21,901 nt of DNA from RGIG7332 sp045580305 (GTDB lineage Bacteria; Bacillota; Clostridia; Oscillospirales; JAAYXM01), in the NCBI GenBank assembly GCA_045580305.1, contig JAZNNQ010000048.1, forward strand, positions 1 through 21,901. Direction: 5' to 3'. Positions 1 through 7,921 of this stretch are shown one piece after another; position 1 is the first letter of the stretch, and each line of letters starts with the position of its first letter. A program made the translations under genes and the position numbers. A model generated the notes under the pieces. That model worked only from the letters and a program-made list of their open reading frames with translations, was not told the DNA's origin and made no database searches.

Positions 1-3
1 ATT

Positions 4-281
4 CGCCACAGCCAGGTAAGGAAGTATTGTCCTGAAAAAGCGCCTTTTGGCGAATTTCTGCACCAAAAACGCCCCATATCCGTCAGGATTATGGGGCGTT
101 TTTAGCTTGAACTTCATCCAAAATTCATCTTTTCAGGATGCAAGGCAGTTTTGAAAGCAAGATTTTTTGTAAAGAGAAAGAATAAAATTTTCGGTATAAC
201 TGCCGTTTTACCGTAATTTTTGATGCACTATTTACGGAAAATATGGAATCAAACCCAATGCTTCCTTATCTGGCTGTGGCG
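4..281 (+). repeat. MITE-like intergenic repeat, copy 1 (complete)
   Basis: A 278-bp non-coding element. Its ends are inverted repeats of 26 bp (4-29 and 256-281) that match at 24 positions. It contains a strong hairpin at 65-103, a second hairpin at about 184-220, and a conserved stretch with the words GATGCACTATTTACGG. The stretch from about 68 to 281 recurs in opposite orientation at 21689-21901 with near identity outside the second hairpin. No ORF or transposase is visible inside. It looks like a non-autonomous dispersed element or a large REP-type repeat. It lies just downstream of the PfkB-family kinase gene, whose transcripts would run into it. Confidence 0.8.
65..103. terminator. Bidirectional terminator hairpin inside repeat copy 1
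   Basis: An A5 run, a GC-rich stem (CGCCCCATA...TATGGGGCG) with a one-base bulge and a 4-base loop, then a T5 run. The same layout reads on both strands, so it can act as a Rho-independent terminator in either direction. On the minus strand it is the first good terminator after the sugar kinase stop codon, about 200 bases downstream. Confidence 0.7.
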
Positions 282-299
282 TTAACTCTCTGCTTTTTA

Positions 300-1478
300 T
301 TATTTATTACTGTCTTTTGCAAGTAACCAGACCTTATTTTTGTATGTTCCCTGTGTTTCGTCCATATACTCGACCTCGCCCATATCAGAGTGAGCAAGAG
401 AGAGTACTTCTTCAAACTTTGGAATGCCGCTTGCCGCGTCAACCGTTTGCAGACAGAAATGAGCGGTGGAAACCGCGCATCTCGCACACTCCTCCGGTGT
501 CTTGCCATTGAGAAGAGCGCAAAGGAAGCCGGAGATACTGCTATCTCCCGCACCAGTTGCAGAAACGATGTTCTGAGTGTCCAGCGCCTGGCAGATAAAT
601 TCGCGATCCGCCCACACACTTGCGTCTAAATCGAGGCCCGGAATTTTCTTAATGCGCGCCTCATTGCCGGTTCTGATGTAATAGCCGCGAAGACCGCACT
701 TGATAACAAGCACACCTACACCCATATCGAGAAGCTTATCGGAAAGGCGGGTAAGCTCGTCATTTGTCATAACCTCTATAATATCGCGACCATTTGCCTT
801 TTCGTTAAGCTCGTCATAACGCTTGCGGTCAAGCATAAGGAGAAGCTCCTCAAAGCTGGGCACAAAAATATCAATATAGGGCATAACATCGGAGAGAATA
901 CCGTTCCAATCCTTCTGTCCTGCAGGAGCGGTGGGGTCCGGAAGTGCCATATCGAGAGATACCGCGGTTCCTGCATTGTGCACGCGGGACACGATCTCCT
1001 TAAATAATTCCGGCTTCTCGTACATATTCTTCATAAGTGGCGGGTAACCGAAGTGGAAGATACGGCTATCCTGCGCCGCCTCATAATCCACATCCTCAGG
1101 GAGAAACAGGTCATTTGTACCGGTGTTATGTAAAAAAATTCTGTCATTGCCCGGAACGGAAAGAACGATGGAGTAGGAGGTAGAACCCTCTGCCCCACTG
1201 TCGATCTTCTGGGTCAAATCGTATTTATTGAAAAGGTCGCGTATAGTGTTGCCGAAATCGTCATTACCGACCCTTGTATTAACCAGGGTCTTAAGTCCAA
1301 GACGGGATGCAACCGCACCGGAGTTGGAAACGCTACCGCCCAGCGAAAGCGTAGCACCACCTACGGAAATGAGCTTTCCTGCGCGGAAAACATCCGTTAG
1401 CGCACGCTTTTCTCCGGGAAATGCCGGGGTAATGTCGAGGCACACATGGCCGCAGAACATAATATCAAACTTTTTCAT
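300..1478 (-). CDS. PfkB-family carbohydrate/nucleoside kinase
   Basis: 392 residues. A ribokinase/PfkB-family kinase, which phosphorylates a sugar, sugar phosphate or nucleoside with ATP in the cytosol. The N-terminal strand starts FDIMFCGHVCLDI, the substrate-binding Gly-Gly motif is at about 47-58 (GGSVSNSGAVASRL), and the C-terminal signature is VSATGAGDSSISGF at 305-318, with D312 in GAGD as the expected catalytic base. It is longer than the usual 300-330 residues because of a segment at about 215-245 (between the EE motif and the next helix) and an acidic C-terminal tail. The start is supported by GGAGGG seven bases upstream of the ATG. Alone on its strand, with its own promoter. Substrate cannot be told from sequence. 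Confidence 0.88.
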   Translation of the reverse strand: MKKFDIMFCGHVCLDITPAFPGEKRALTDVFRAGKLISVGGATLSLGGSVSNSGAVASRLGLKTLVNTRVGNDDFGNTIRDLFNKYDLTQKIDSGAEGSTSYSIVLSVPGNDRIFLHNTGTNDLFLPEDVDYEAAQDSRIFHFGYPPLMKNMYEKPELFKEIVSRVHNAGTAVSLDMALPDPTAPAGQKDWNGILSDVMPYIDIFVPSFEELLLMLDRKRYDELNEKANGRDIIEVMTNDELTRLSDKLLDMGVGVLVIKCGLRGYYIRTGNEARIKKIPGLDLDASVWADREFICQALDTQNIVSATGAGDSSISGFLCALLNGKTPEECARCAVSTAHFCLQTVDAASGIPKFEEVLSLAHSDMGEVEYMDETQGTYKNKVWLLAKDSNK

Positions 1479-1507
1479 AATATCCCTCCATAAAAGGTGA
1501 TATAAAC

Positions 1508-1536
1508 AGTATACTATCTTTTAGCACATTTTGCAA
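1508..1536 (-). promoter_or_regulatory. Promoter for the PfkB-family kinase gene
   Basis: On the minus strand: -35 TTGCAA (1531-1536), 17-bp spacer, -10 TATACT (1508-1513), about 30 bases before the start codon. Its -35 box sits 11 bp from the -35 of the divergent yibE/F promoter. Confidence 0.65.
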
Positions 1537-1547
1537 GAAAAAGCATA

Positions 1548-1576
1548 TTGACACCGCTCTAAATCTTTCCTAAAAT
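1548..1576 (+). promoter_or_regulatory. Promoter for the YibE/F-family gene
   Basis: -35 TTGACA (1548-1553), 17-bp spacer, -10 TAAAAT (1571-1576), near consensus for the housekeeping sigma factor. The ribosome binding site GGAGG follows at 1591-1595 and the ATG at 1604. Confidence 0.75.
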
Positions 1577-1603
1577 AAATGTATAAGATAGGAGGATATC
1601 CCT

Positions 1604-2803
1604 ATGAAAGGTAAAAAAATTATTCTTTGGGTAACAACGGTTGTTTTATCCCTTATATATCTGATCGTGGGGCACAAGATCGCCGCCCGTGATCTGGGCG
1701 TTTTGTCCAACGAAGGCTCGGTATCATCAAAGGCGGAGGTCGTGTCTATTGACGACACAATTCACGACACCTTTTCGCTTGGCGGAGATAGTGAGCAGGC
1801 GAATGTTACAACGATTTTCACCTGCAAAATTTTAGACGGTGATTATAAGGGCAACACGGTGCAAGCCATTCAGACCGAGGACGCTTTTGCACCCATTGCG
1901 GAAAAGGCGGTCGAGGTTGGAGATAAAATTATGCTTCTCCAGTACCCCTCCGAGGAGTTCGGTGTCGATTGGGTCTTCGGCAGTTATGTGCGCTTTGATA
2001 CCCTTGTGATTTTCGCGCTGTTCTTCTTCGCGCTGGTATTGCTCTTTGGCCACCGCAAGGGTGTGAACACAATAATTTCACTTGCTTTTACCTGTGCCGC
2101 GGTATTTATGGTCTACATTCCCTCAATTTTAAACGGCTATAACATTTACATATCCACCCTTTTAAACTGCGCGTTTATAAGCCTTGTGTCATTAACCCTT
2201 ATTACCGGGTGGAGCCGCAAAACAGCGGCAACGGTGCTGGGCTGTATGTTTGGATTTTTAGTGTCCTCACTTTTATCCATCCTTTTAAGCTCTATACTTA
2301 ATCTGACCGGCTTTGTGGATGAGCACTCGGTATACCTTACCTACCTTCCCACTGAAACGCCCATTGACCTTAAGGCCATAATCTTCGGCGGTGTGGTTAT
2401 CGGATCACTTGGCGCGGTAATAGATGTTTCAATGGACATTTCCTCATCTCTCTTTGAGCTTCGCCGACACGCTACGGACCTGCCCTTTAAATCCCTTGTA
2501 AAAAGCGGCATCTCCATTGGCCGTGATATTATCGGTACAATGGCGAACACCCTTGTGCTTGCATATATCGGCAGTGCGCTGTCCACTGTGCTCCTGCTCA
2601 CCACCTATGCGGTGTCAATTCACGAGCTTTTGAACCGCGAGATGATTATTGCAGAGCTTCTGCAGGCGCTGGTTGGCAGCACGGCAATCCTGCTGACCAT
2701 TCCGCTTACATCCATTATTTGCGGCTTTATATATTCCCAAAAGAAAAAAGACGAAACAGAAGAAGCACAAGAAGCAGAAGAAGCAGAAGAAGCAGCTCTT
2801 TAG
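1604..2803 (+). CDS. YibE/F-family integral membrane protein
   Basis: 399 residues, a member of the YibE/F family (Pfam PF07907), membrane proteins of Gram-positive bacteria with no settled biochemical role. One membrane helix at about 7-24, then an extracytoplasmic beta-rich region at about 30-125, then six or seven helices from 131 to about 377. The family-like core GSLGAVIDVSMDISSSL is at 268-284, and GRDIIGTMANTLVLAYIG is at 306-323. The last 20 residues are a Lys/Glu/Ala tail made of repeated EEA units. A single chain carries the whole protein. Good SD (GGAGG, eight bases from ATG). Monocistronic. Its stop codon lies in the loop and stem base of a terminator shared with the convergent gene. 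Confidence 0.85.
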   Translation: MKGKKIILWVTTVVLSLIYLIVGHKIAARDLGVLSNEGSVSSKAEVVSIDDTIHDTFSLGGDSEQANVTTIFTCKILDGDYKGNTVQAIQTEDAFAPIAEKAVEVGDKIMLLQYPSEEFGVDWVFGSYVRFDTLVIFALFFFALVLLFGHRKGVNTIISLAFTCAAVFMVYIPSILNGYNIYISTLLNCAFISLVSLTLITGWSRKTAATVLGCMFGFLVSSLLSILLSSILNLTGFVDEHSVYLTYLPTETPIDLKAIIFGGVVIGSLGAVIDVSMDISSSLFELRRHATDLPFKSLVKSGISIGRDIIGTMANTLVLAYIGSALSTVLLLTTYAVSIHELLNREMIIAELLQALVGSTAILLTIPLTSIICGFIYSQKKKDETEEAQEAEEAEEAAL

Positions 2804-2814
2804 AGCTGCTTCTT
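2787..2814. terminator. Shared bidirectional terminator containing both stop codons
   Basis: A perfect 12-bp stem (AAGAAGCAGCTC with GAGCTGCTTCTT) closing a TTTA loop. The yibE/F stop TAG (2801-2803) and the stop of the opposing thiT-like gene (2800-2802) both fall in or at the edge of the loop. The T tract after the stem is modest on the plus strand and weak on the minus strand. Confidence 0.65.
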
Positions 2815-3393
2815 TATTCTTCCCATAGGTATTGCGAGTAGTATCAAGGCACTTATCGCCTGCTCGGGAATTCGTGATGTGAAGTTGTACACGATGCTGT
2901 ACGCCCAGACGCCGAAGCCGTCCCACGCATTTTCTCCGTAGAAGATTACACCGCTTATTGTGTGGGCAAAAAGTTGAATAAGCACCGCCATAAGGATACC
3001 AAGCAGCACTTTATATTTTTTATCGCCCTTGAAAAATCCCGCATAACCGAGGCAGGAAAAGCATATTAAATGTTCAAGTGGCACCTGCGCCCAATGTAGC
3101 GGCTGCCACACGGGTATTAAAATCAACGCCAGTGCACCGCACACATAACCGCAGGCTATGGCGAGCTTTTTATCATAAACCAACGACAGGATCATAATAG
3201 GTAAAAGCGATCCGCAGGTTATCACCGCGCCGGTAGGTAGCGGTATCATAATTGATGCGAGAATAATCGTAAGAGCGCAGGTCGCGGCGCCGATACATAG
3301 ATTTTTAACACCCAGTTTAATGCCTCTTAGGTTATATATGGTAAATCCGTGATAGATAATGGCAAAAATTATTGCAACTGTCATCGTAATCAA
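2800..3393 (-). CDS. thiT: ThiT-like ECF transporter S-component (thiamine)
   Basis: 197 residues, six or more membrane helices. It resembles the thiamine-binding S-component ThiT, which binds thiamine at the outer face and works with the shared ECF energizing module (not in this window). The C-terminal half matches ThiT in motif order: an acidic residue in LEHL (E107), AHTISGVIFYGENAWDG with H144 and W157, and WAYSIVYN with Y165 and N170, which correspond to the thiamine pocket of the lactococcal protein. I place the start at TTG 3393: GAGGTGA lies seven bases upstream, while the longer reading frame begins inside the promoter. No TPP riboswitch is visible upstream. It overlaps the convergent yibE/F gene by 4 bp. 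Confidence 0.8.
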   Translation of the reverse strand: MITMTVAIIFAIIYHGFTIYNLRGIKLGVKNLCIGAATCALTIILASIMIPLPTGAVITCGSLLPIMILSLVYDKKLAIACGYVCGALALILIPVWQPLHWAQVPLEHLICFSCLGYAGFFKGDKKYKVLLGILMAVLIQLFAHTISGVIFYGENAWDGFGVWAYSIVYNFTSRIPEQAISALILLAIPMGRIKKQL

Positions 3394-3414
3394 AACGCTC
3401 TCACCTCGAAAATA

Positions 3415-3444
3415 AGTATAACACAGAAAATGTTGTTTTTTCAA
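3415..3444 (-). promoter_or_regulatory. Promoter for the thiT-like gene
   Basis: Minus strand: -35 TTGAAA (3439-3444), 18-bp spacer, -10 TATACT (3415-3420). The expected transcript start is only about 10-15 bases before the SD at 3401-3407, which leaves no room for a riboswitch leader. Confidence 0.65.
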
Positions 3445-3447
3445 GAC

Positions 3448-3476
3448 TTGACGAATTTTGCGCGCTGAATTAAAAT
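3448..3476 (+). promoter_or_regulatory. Promoter for the lipid kinase gene
   Basis: -35 TTGACG (3448-3453), 17-bp spacer, -10 TAAAAT (3471-3476). The -35 is just 3 bp from the -35 of the divergent thiT-like promoter. Confidence 0.7.
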
Positions 3477-3500
3477 AAGTATCAGATTGGAGTGTCCCTT

Positions 3501-4382
3501 ATGAAGCAATTATTACTTATATTAAACCCTGCCGCAGGACTGAAAAAAGCGGTAAGGCGGCTGGCTGAAATAATTGCGGTTTTCAACCGCGCGGATTTTG
3601 ATGTTCACACCTATGTGACCGCCCAAAGCGGTGACGCGGTAAAGGCGATTGACACCTTAGGTAAGAAAATGGACCTTATCGTATGCTGTGGCGGTGACGG
3701 TACTTTTAATGAGACTATTACCGGCATTATAAAGGCCGGACTTGATGTGCCGCTGGGCTATATCCCGGCAGGCTCCACCAACGATTTCGCAAGTTCCCTT
3801 AAACTTGAGAGCGATGTGGTCAAGGCGGCTCAGCAGATCGTCGATGGCAAAATCACCGAGTATGACATTGGCAAGTACGGTGACCGATACTTTTCCTATG
3901 TTGCCTCCTTCGGTATGTTTACCAAGTCAAGCTATGCAACACCTCAGAGCCTTAAAAACACCTTGGGTCATATGGCATACTTACTGAGCGGAATTACCGA
4001 ACTTTCCAATATCCGCAAGGAGCTTATCCGCTTTGAAATAGGTGATGAAATTATTGAGGATGAATATATTTTCGGCGCTGTTTGCAATTCCACAAGTGTC
4101 GGCGGTATTCTGACGCTGGATCCCAACATTGTTGATATGTGTGACGGAAAATTTGAAATTTTACTGGTCCGCGCGCCTAAAAGTATTCAAGAGCTCCACG
4201 AATGTGTCGTTTCTATACTCAACCGCACATATAATTGCAAAATGATTACTTTCCGCACCGCTTCCTCTGTTAAAATACAGGCAAACCCAAAAATGTCCTG
4301 GACATTGGACGGCGAGAAGGCAAACGGCGCCGATGAAATTAAGGTTGAAAATCTGCACCGCAGAATTAAACTTGTGCATTAA
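3501..4382 (+). CDS. YegS/DagK-family diacylglycerol/lipid kinase
   Basis: 293 residues, the usual length for the YegS/BmrU/DagK family of soluble lipid kinases with a diacylglycerol kinase catalytic domain. Such enzymes phosphorylate diacylglycerol or related lipids with ATP at the inner membrane face, often recycling diacylglycerol from lipoteichoic acid synthesis. Visible motifs: N-terminal NPAAG (9-13), nucleotide loop CCGGDGTFNE (62-71), and GYIPAGSTNDFA (86-97). The C-terminal beta-sandwich ends with WTLDGEKA. The start is ATG 3501, with GGAG at 3489-3492 giving eight bases spacing. A GTG three codons earlier overlaps the SD and is unlikely. Monocistronic, ending at a strong terminator. 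Confidence 0.9.
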   Translation: MKQLLLILNPAAGLKKAVRRLAEIIAVFNRADFDVHTYVTAQSGDAVKAIDTLGKKMDLIVCCGGDGTFNETITGIIKAGLDVPLGYIPAGSTNDFASSLKLESDVVKAAQQIVDGKITEYDIGKYGDRYFSYVASFGMFTKSSYATPQSLKNTLGHMAYLLSGITELSNIRKELIRFEIGDEIIEDEYIFGAVCNSTSVGGILTLDPNIVDMCDGKFEILLVRAPKSIQELHECVVSILNRTYNCKMITFRTASSVKIQANPKMSWTLDGEKANGADEIKVENLHRRIKLVH

Positions 4383-4384
4383 AA

Positions 4385-4416
4385 AAATCCCCTTGAGATT
4401 ACTCTCAAGGGGATTT
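4385..4416. terminator. Shared bidirectional terminator (lipid kinase / phosphohexomutase)
   Basis: A perfect 14-bp stem AAATCCCCTTGAGA / TCTCAAGGGGATTT around a TTAC loop. T runs follow on both strands (T6 after it on plus; A7 before it reads as T7 on minus). It ends the lipid kinase transcript and the five-gene minus-strand operon. Confidence 0.85.
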
Positions 4417-4422
4417 AATTTT

Positions 4423-5829
4423 TTAAAGACCTAAGAAGTCGCGCATTGTTTTAACGGTCTTGTCCGCGTCCTCAATGGTTGACATTTCGCAGAAAATACG
4501 GAGAAGCGGCTCGGTACCGGAGAAACGAGCGATAATCCAACCGCCGTTTTTGAAGTACACCTTAACACCGTCCATATAGCTGACCTTCTCAACCTCACAG
4601 TCAAATTCGGGAAGCTTTTTCTGACTAAATAAGATGTCCTGAAGCTCTGCCTTCTTCTCAAGAGAGAACTTAGTGTCAAACTCTGCCATCTTGCACGCGC
4701 CGTAGCGGGCATAGATATCAGCGAGTAATTCGGATAATTTCTTACCGGTAGCACATACCATCTCAACAAGAAGTGCAGAAGCGAAGATACCATCCTTACC
4801 CTTAATATGGCCACGAATGGTAAGACCACCGGATGACTCACCACCGATAACCGCGTCGGTCTCTTCCATCTTACCGGAAATATGCTTAAAGCCAACGGGC
4901 ACCTCGTGACAGGTCTGTCCGAAGTCCTCTGCAATGCGATCCAGTACATGGGTGGTAGCAATGTTACGAACTACATCACCTCTCCAGCCCTTAACGCGAA
5001 GCAGGTAATCATAAAGAAGTGCTAAAATCTCATTGGGATGAACGAAAACGCCGTTCTCGTCGATAATACCGATACGGTCAGCGTCACCGTCGGTACCGAT
5101 ACCCAGGTCGTACCCCTCTTCAACAACCATGCTCGCAAGCTTCTGAAGAGTATGTGCGCTTGGTGACGGAAGTCTTCCGCCGAAAAGCGCGTCACGACGG
5201 TCATTGATAATATCAACATCACAACGGGCGGTGATAAGAACCGTCTGGAGCGCGGTCTTGGAAACACCGAACATCGGGTCAAGAAGAATCCTCATATTCT
5301 TTTCACGGATAATATCCATATTAATCATAGAAATAATGCTGTCCATATAATCGTTATAGAGGTTGCATTTTTTAATAATGCCCGCTTTAACGCCTTCGTC
5401 AAAGGATATGGACTTAACGGTAACGCCCTTTTCAATGCGCTCCTCAAAGGTTGCGGTGATTTCAGCATCCGCATCGCGTCCGCCTTCGATAAATACCTTA
5501 ATACCGTTGTACTCAGCCGGGTTGTGGCTTGCGGTTACCGCCATACCGTAACGGGTACCCATAACCTTAACACCGTACATTACAAGCGGAGTGGGGCAGA
5601 TTTTACCGATGTAGTGAACGGTAATACCGTTTCCTGCCATTACCTCTGAGATCCACATTGCCGCGGTATCCGATAAAAATCGACGATCATAACCGATTAC
5701 AATACCCTTTTCCTGAGCATTGTTCTCAATAATATCATCTGCAACCGCCTGTGCCAAGAGTGCAATATTTGACTTGATAAATTCGTCACCTATAATTGCA
5801 CGCCAACCACCTGTACCAAACTTTACCAT
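4423..5829 (-). CDS. Alpha-D-phosphohexomutase (phosphoglucomutase/phosphomannomutase)
   Basis: 468 residues. Interconverts the 1- and 6-phosphates of a hexose (glucose, mannose or glucosamine type), supplying precursors for nucleotide sugars. All four family signatures are present: phosphoserine loop VTASHNP with S101; metal loop GTDGDADR (245-252); sugar-binding GGESSGGL (329-336); and phosphate-binding RFSGTEP (435-441). The start is the ATG at 5829, where homology begins (MVKFGTGGWRA), with GAGGAG nine bases upstream. A longer frame would overlap the gene before it. Last gene of the operon, 16 bases after the FkbM-type gene. GGESSGG rather than GEESGH leaves the preferred sugar open. Confidence 0.9.
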   Translation of the reverse strand: MVKFGTGGWRAIIGDEFIKSNIALLAQAVADDIIENNAQEKGIVIGYDRRFLSDTAAMWISEVMAGNGITVHYIGKICPTPLVMYGVKVMGTRYGMAVTASHNPAEYNGIKVFIEGGRDADAEITATFEERIEKGVTVKSISFDEGVKAGIIKKCNLYNDYMDSIISMINMDIIREKNMRILLDPMFGVSKTALQTVLITARCDVDIINDRRDALFGGRLPSPSAHTLQKLASMVVEEGYDLGIGTDGDADRIGIIDENGVFVHPNEILALLYDYLLRVKGWRGDVVRNIATTHVLDRIAEDFGQTCHEVPVGFKHISGKMEETDAVIGGESSGGLTIRGHIKGKDGIFASALLVEMVCATGKKLSELLADIYARYGACKMAEFDTKFSLEKKAELQDILFSQKKLPEFDCEVEKVSYMDGVKVYFKNGGWIIARFSGTEPLLRIFCEMSTIEDADKTVKTMRDFLGL

Positions 5830-5845
5830 TTTCTTTTTCTCCTCT

Positions 5846-6886
5846 CTATATCGCAACAATATTCGTCTCCCACGCGGGGATATACGGATAATGTCGTAAA
5901 TACAACTTATATTCAGAATTCAGCTCATTAATAAGAAGTGGTAAACGGAACATATCCTCATTTCTGTGATACACCGCACAGAAAATACGGGGTCTGCACC
6001 TTTTGATCACTTTTTTCGCACCGCACAGCGCCTCAAATTCAGCGCCCTCCACATCTAATTTTATGTATGTTACTCTATCTTCATTGAGTATTGAGTCCAG
6101 AGCGCGCATCTCGACCTGAGTTTCTCCGCCCAGTTTCGAATTTCTGCCGCCGCGGGTGGCAAAACTCATAACCGTGTCTGCGCTCCATGCGCCCGCGTTG
6201 TAGGCTTCTATGCCCTCGGTCTTTTTAAGTAATTTTTTAAAATTCTTTCTATCCGGCTCAAGAGCGATTATACGCTCAGCCTCAGCATAGCTTAAAAACT
6301 CGCGTATGGTATCGCCATCGTATGCGCCGAGATCGGCGTAAACCTCATCCTTCCCTACCTTTAAAAGATGGTTGTAGACCTCATCCGGCTCGCTTTCCAT
6401 TTCCTTTAAATACTCGATTTTTCCGGAAATTTTGTACTTAAGGCTACACTCAAAAACCTTTTTTGACTGCTCATCACAAAGTAGTGCATATGCCTTTTCA
6501 AATTCCACCTTATGGGCACTAACAAAAGCGTGGTCAAAAGCGCCCTCACCAACAACCGGCACATCCGGCGCGTAAAGCTCGTATTTTTTGCTCATTTCAT
6601 AAAGGCGCGTCATTGTCGGCTCATCGTGAACGCCGAAGGCGACAAGAATGATAAAATTTTTATACATTTCGCAAATTTCGGAAAATTTACGCACCTTATA
6701 GCCGTTCCAACTATGCCCTCTTACAAATTCATCAGAGGCGAAAATCTCAGCAACAGAAAGTTCTCTCAGCTTAAGTTCTTTAATAATTTTTTCCGCACCG
6801 TCTCCCATACCATAGAGCATAATGGGAAGGTTTGCGGTTTTCAATCTGTCCCAGACGCTTATTTCATTTTCAATAAATTCAAGCAT
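5846..6886 (-). CDS. FkbM-family SAM-dependent methyltransferase
   Basis: 346 residues. The C-terminal half is a FkbM/Methyltransf_21 domain: SAM-binding motif I YADLGAYDGDT (183-193), ribose-binding acidic residue in ALEPD (208-212), and the family signature YIKLDVEGAEFEAL (274-287). FkbM enzymes O-methylate sugars or polyketides. The N-terminal 110 residues start with a Rossmann-like IMLYGMGDGAEKI, a layout seen in methyltransferases tied to surface glycans, so a glycan substrate is likely but not proven. It begins 3 bases after the azlD stop codon with only a weak GGGGG-type SD inside azlD, suggesting translational coupling. It precedes the phosphohexomutase. Confidence 0.85.
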   Translation of the reverse strand: MLEFIENEISVWDRLKTANLPIMLYGMGDGAEKIIKELKLRELSVAEIFASDEFVRGHSWNGYKVRKFSEICEMYKNFIILVAFGVHDEPTMTRLYEMSKKYELYAPDVPVVGEGAFDHAFVSAHKVEFEKAYALLCDEQSKKVFECSLKYKISGKIEYLKEMESEPDEVYNHLLKVGKDEVYADLGAYDGDTIREFLSYAEAERIIALEPDRKNFKKLLKKTEGIEAYNAGAWSADTVMSFATRGGRNSKLGGETQVEMRALDSILNEDRVTYIKLDVEGAEFEALCGAKKVIKRCRPRIFCAVYHRNEDMFRLPLLINELNSEYKLYLRHYPYIPAWETNIVAI

Positions 6887-6889
6887 TGA

Positions 6890-7213
6890 CTATGCCCCCA
6901 AAAGCTTTATTGCCATTTCAGCGACAAAAACCGCAAGGGATGCGAACACCGCAACGGTAAGAAGGCTCTTTTCCTTATATGCCAGAATCACCGCAACCGC
7001 AGCGCCGAAAATTGCAGCATAAATATTGCCGGTAGCGTAAAATACCGCCGGGAATGTCATCGCACTCATAACCGCGTAGGGCACATAGAAAAGAAATGAT
7101 TTGACAAAACTGCTCTTTATCTTGCGGGTGAAAAAGGTAAGGGGTATCATTCGGATAAGATATGTAACACCCGCCATAACAAGAACGCAAAGTAACATAT
7201 AACTATTCTGCAT
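6890..7213 (-). CDS. azlD: AzlD-type branched-chain amino acid transport subunit
   Basis: 107 residues from the ATG at 7213, with four membrane helices. The small AzlD partner of AzlC, together forming an exporter of branched-chain amino acids or their analogues. The typical AzlD start is visible (VTYLIRMIPLTFF, about 16-28). I choose ATG 7213 rather than the GTG at 7216 because AGGAGG (7220-7225) is six bases from the ATG but only three from the GTG. It overlaps the 3' end of azlC by 11 bp, the normal gene-pair arrangement. Confidence 0.88.
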   Translation of the reverse strand: MQNSYMLLCVLVMAGVTYLIRMIPLTFFTRKIKSSFVKSFLFYVPYAVMSAMTFPAVFYATGNIYAAIFGAAVAVILAYKEKSLLTVAVFASLAVFVAEMAIKLLGA

Positions 7214-7910
7214 CACTGTCCTCCTTTATGGGGAAGAAGTACGCACCAAATGCCGCGGCAACAACCGTCGCAATTATAATTGTAAAGCCGCCGGACACCT
7301 GATTTAAAACCGGAACCCAGTAGAAAATACAGCTTACAATAATCGCAAGGACAACTACCTTCAGCACCGGCTTGTATTTTTTAGCCGGCGGTACAAATAT
7401 CGCAATAAACATACCGTAAATTGCAATACCCAGCGCTGAGGTTACCATGTCCGGCAGAATATTGCCCGCAACAGCGCCCAACAGCGTGCCCAATGCCCAA
7501 CCAAAATAGGGTAAAAACGCAAGACCTGTAAAATATCTGCGACCTACCGCTTTGTTTTTTGTACTGCTTACCGCGAAAATCTCATCGGTTACCGCAAATG
7601 ACATAGCCGCGCGACTTGCCCTGCCCAATTTTTCATCCACTTTTTGCGAAAGGGACAGTGACATAAGCGCATAGCGTAAATTTATAACAAGCTGTGTAAG
7701 TGCTATTTCAAAAAGAGAACCATGGGCTATCATAACCGAAAGACCTGCAAGCTGACCCGCAGAGGTCAGGTTGGTAAGTGAGATCAAAACAGTGATAAGA
7801 ACCGGTACCCCGTTTGATGATGCCAATATTCCAAAGGAAAATGACACGGCAATATAGCCGAGTGCTATGGGAATACCATCTTTCAGGCCTCTTTTAAAAC
7901 TGTTTTCCAC
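7203..7910 (-). CDS. azlC: AzlC-family branched-chain amino acid permease
   Basis: 235 residues, large subunit of the AzlCD system. Hydrophobic, with about six to eight helices, and the family signature NLRYALMSLSLS at 77-88 near an N-terminal GIPIALGYIAVSFSFGI stretch (12-28). AzlCD exports branched-chain amino acids and in Bacillus gives 4-azaleucine resistance. The start is GTG at 7910: AGGAG (7919-7923) is eight bases upstream. That SD overlaps the nptA stop codon (7922-7924), so the two are probably translated in a coupled way. azlD follows with an overlap. Confidence 0.9.
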   Translation of the reverse strand: MENSFKRGLKDGIPIALGYIAVSFSFGILASSNGVPVLITVLISLTNLTSAGQLAGLSVMIAHGSLFEIALTQLVINLRYALMSLSLSQKVDEKLGRASRAAMSFAVTDEIFAVSSTKNKAVGRRYFTGLAFLPYFGWALGTLLGAVAGNILPDMVTSALGIAIYGMFIAIFVPPAKKYKPVLKVVVLAIIVSCIFYWVPVLNQVSGGFTIIIATVVAAAFGAYFFPIKEDSDAE

Positions 7911-7921
7911 GATTTATTCTC

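Noticed and set aside
3394..3444. Longer N-terminus for the ThiT-like protein (start at TTG 3444)
   Set aside because: That codon lies in the -35 box and the added residues precede the likely transcript start; a good SD supports TTG 3393.
5830..5859. Longer phosphohexomutase starting at 5859
   Set aside because: The extra ten residues overlap the end of the FkbM-type gene, and family homology starts at the ATG with SD at 5829.
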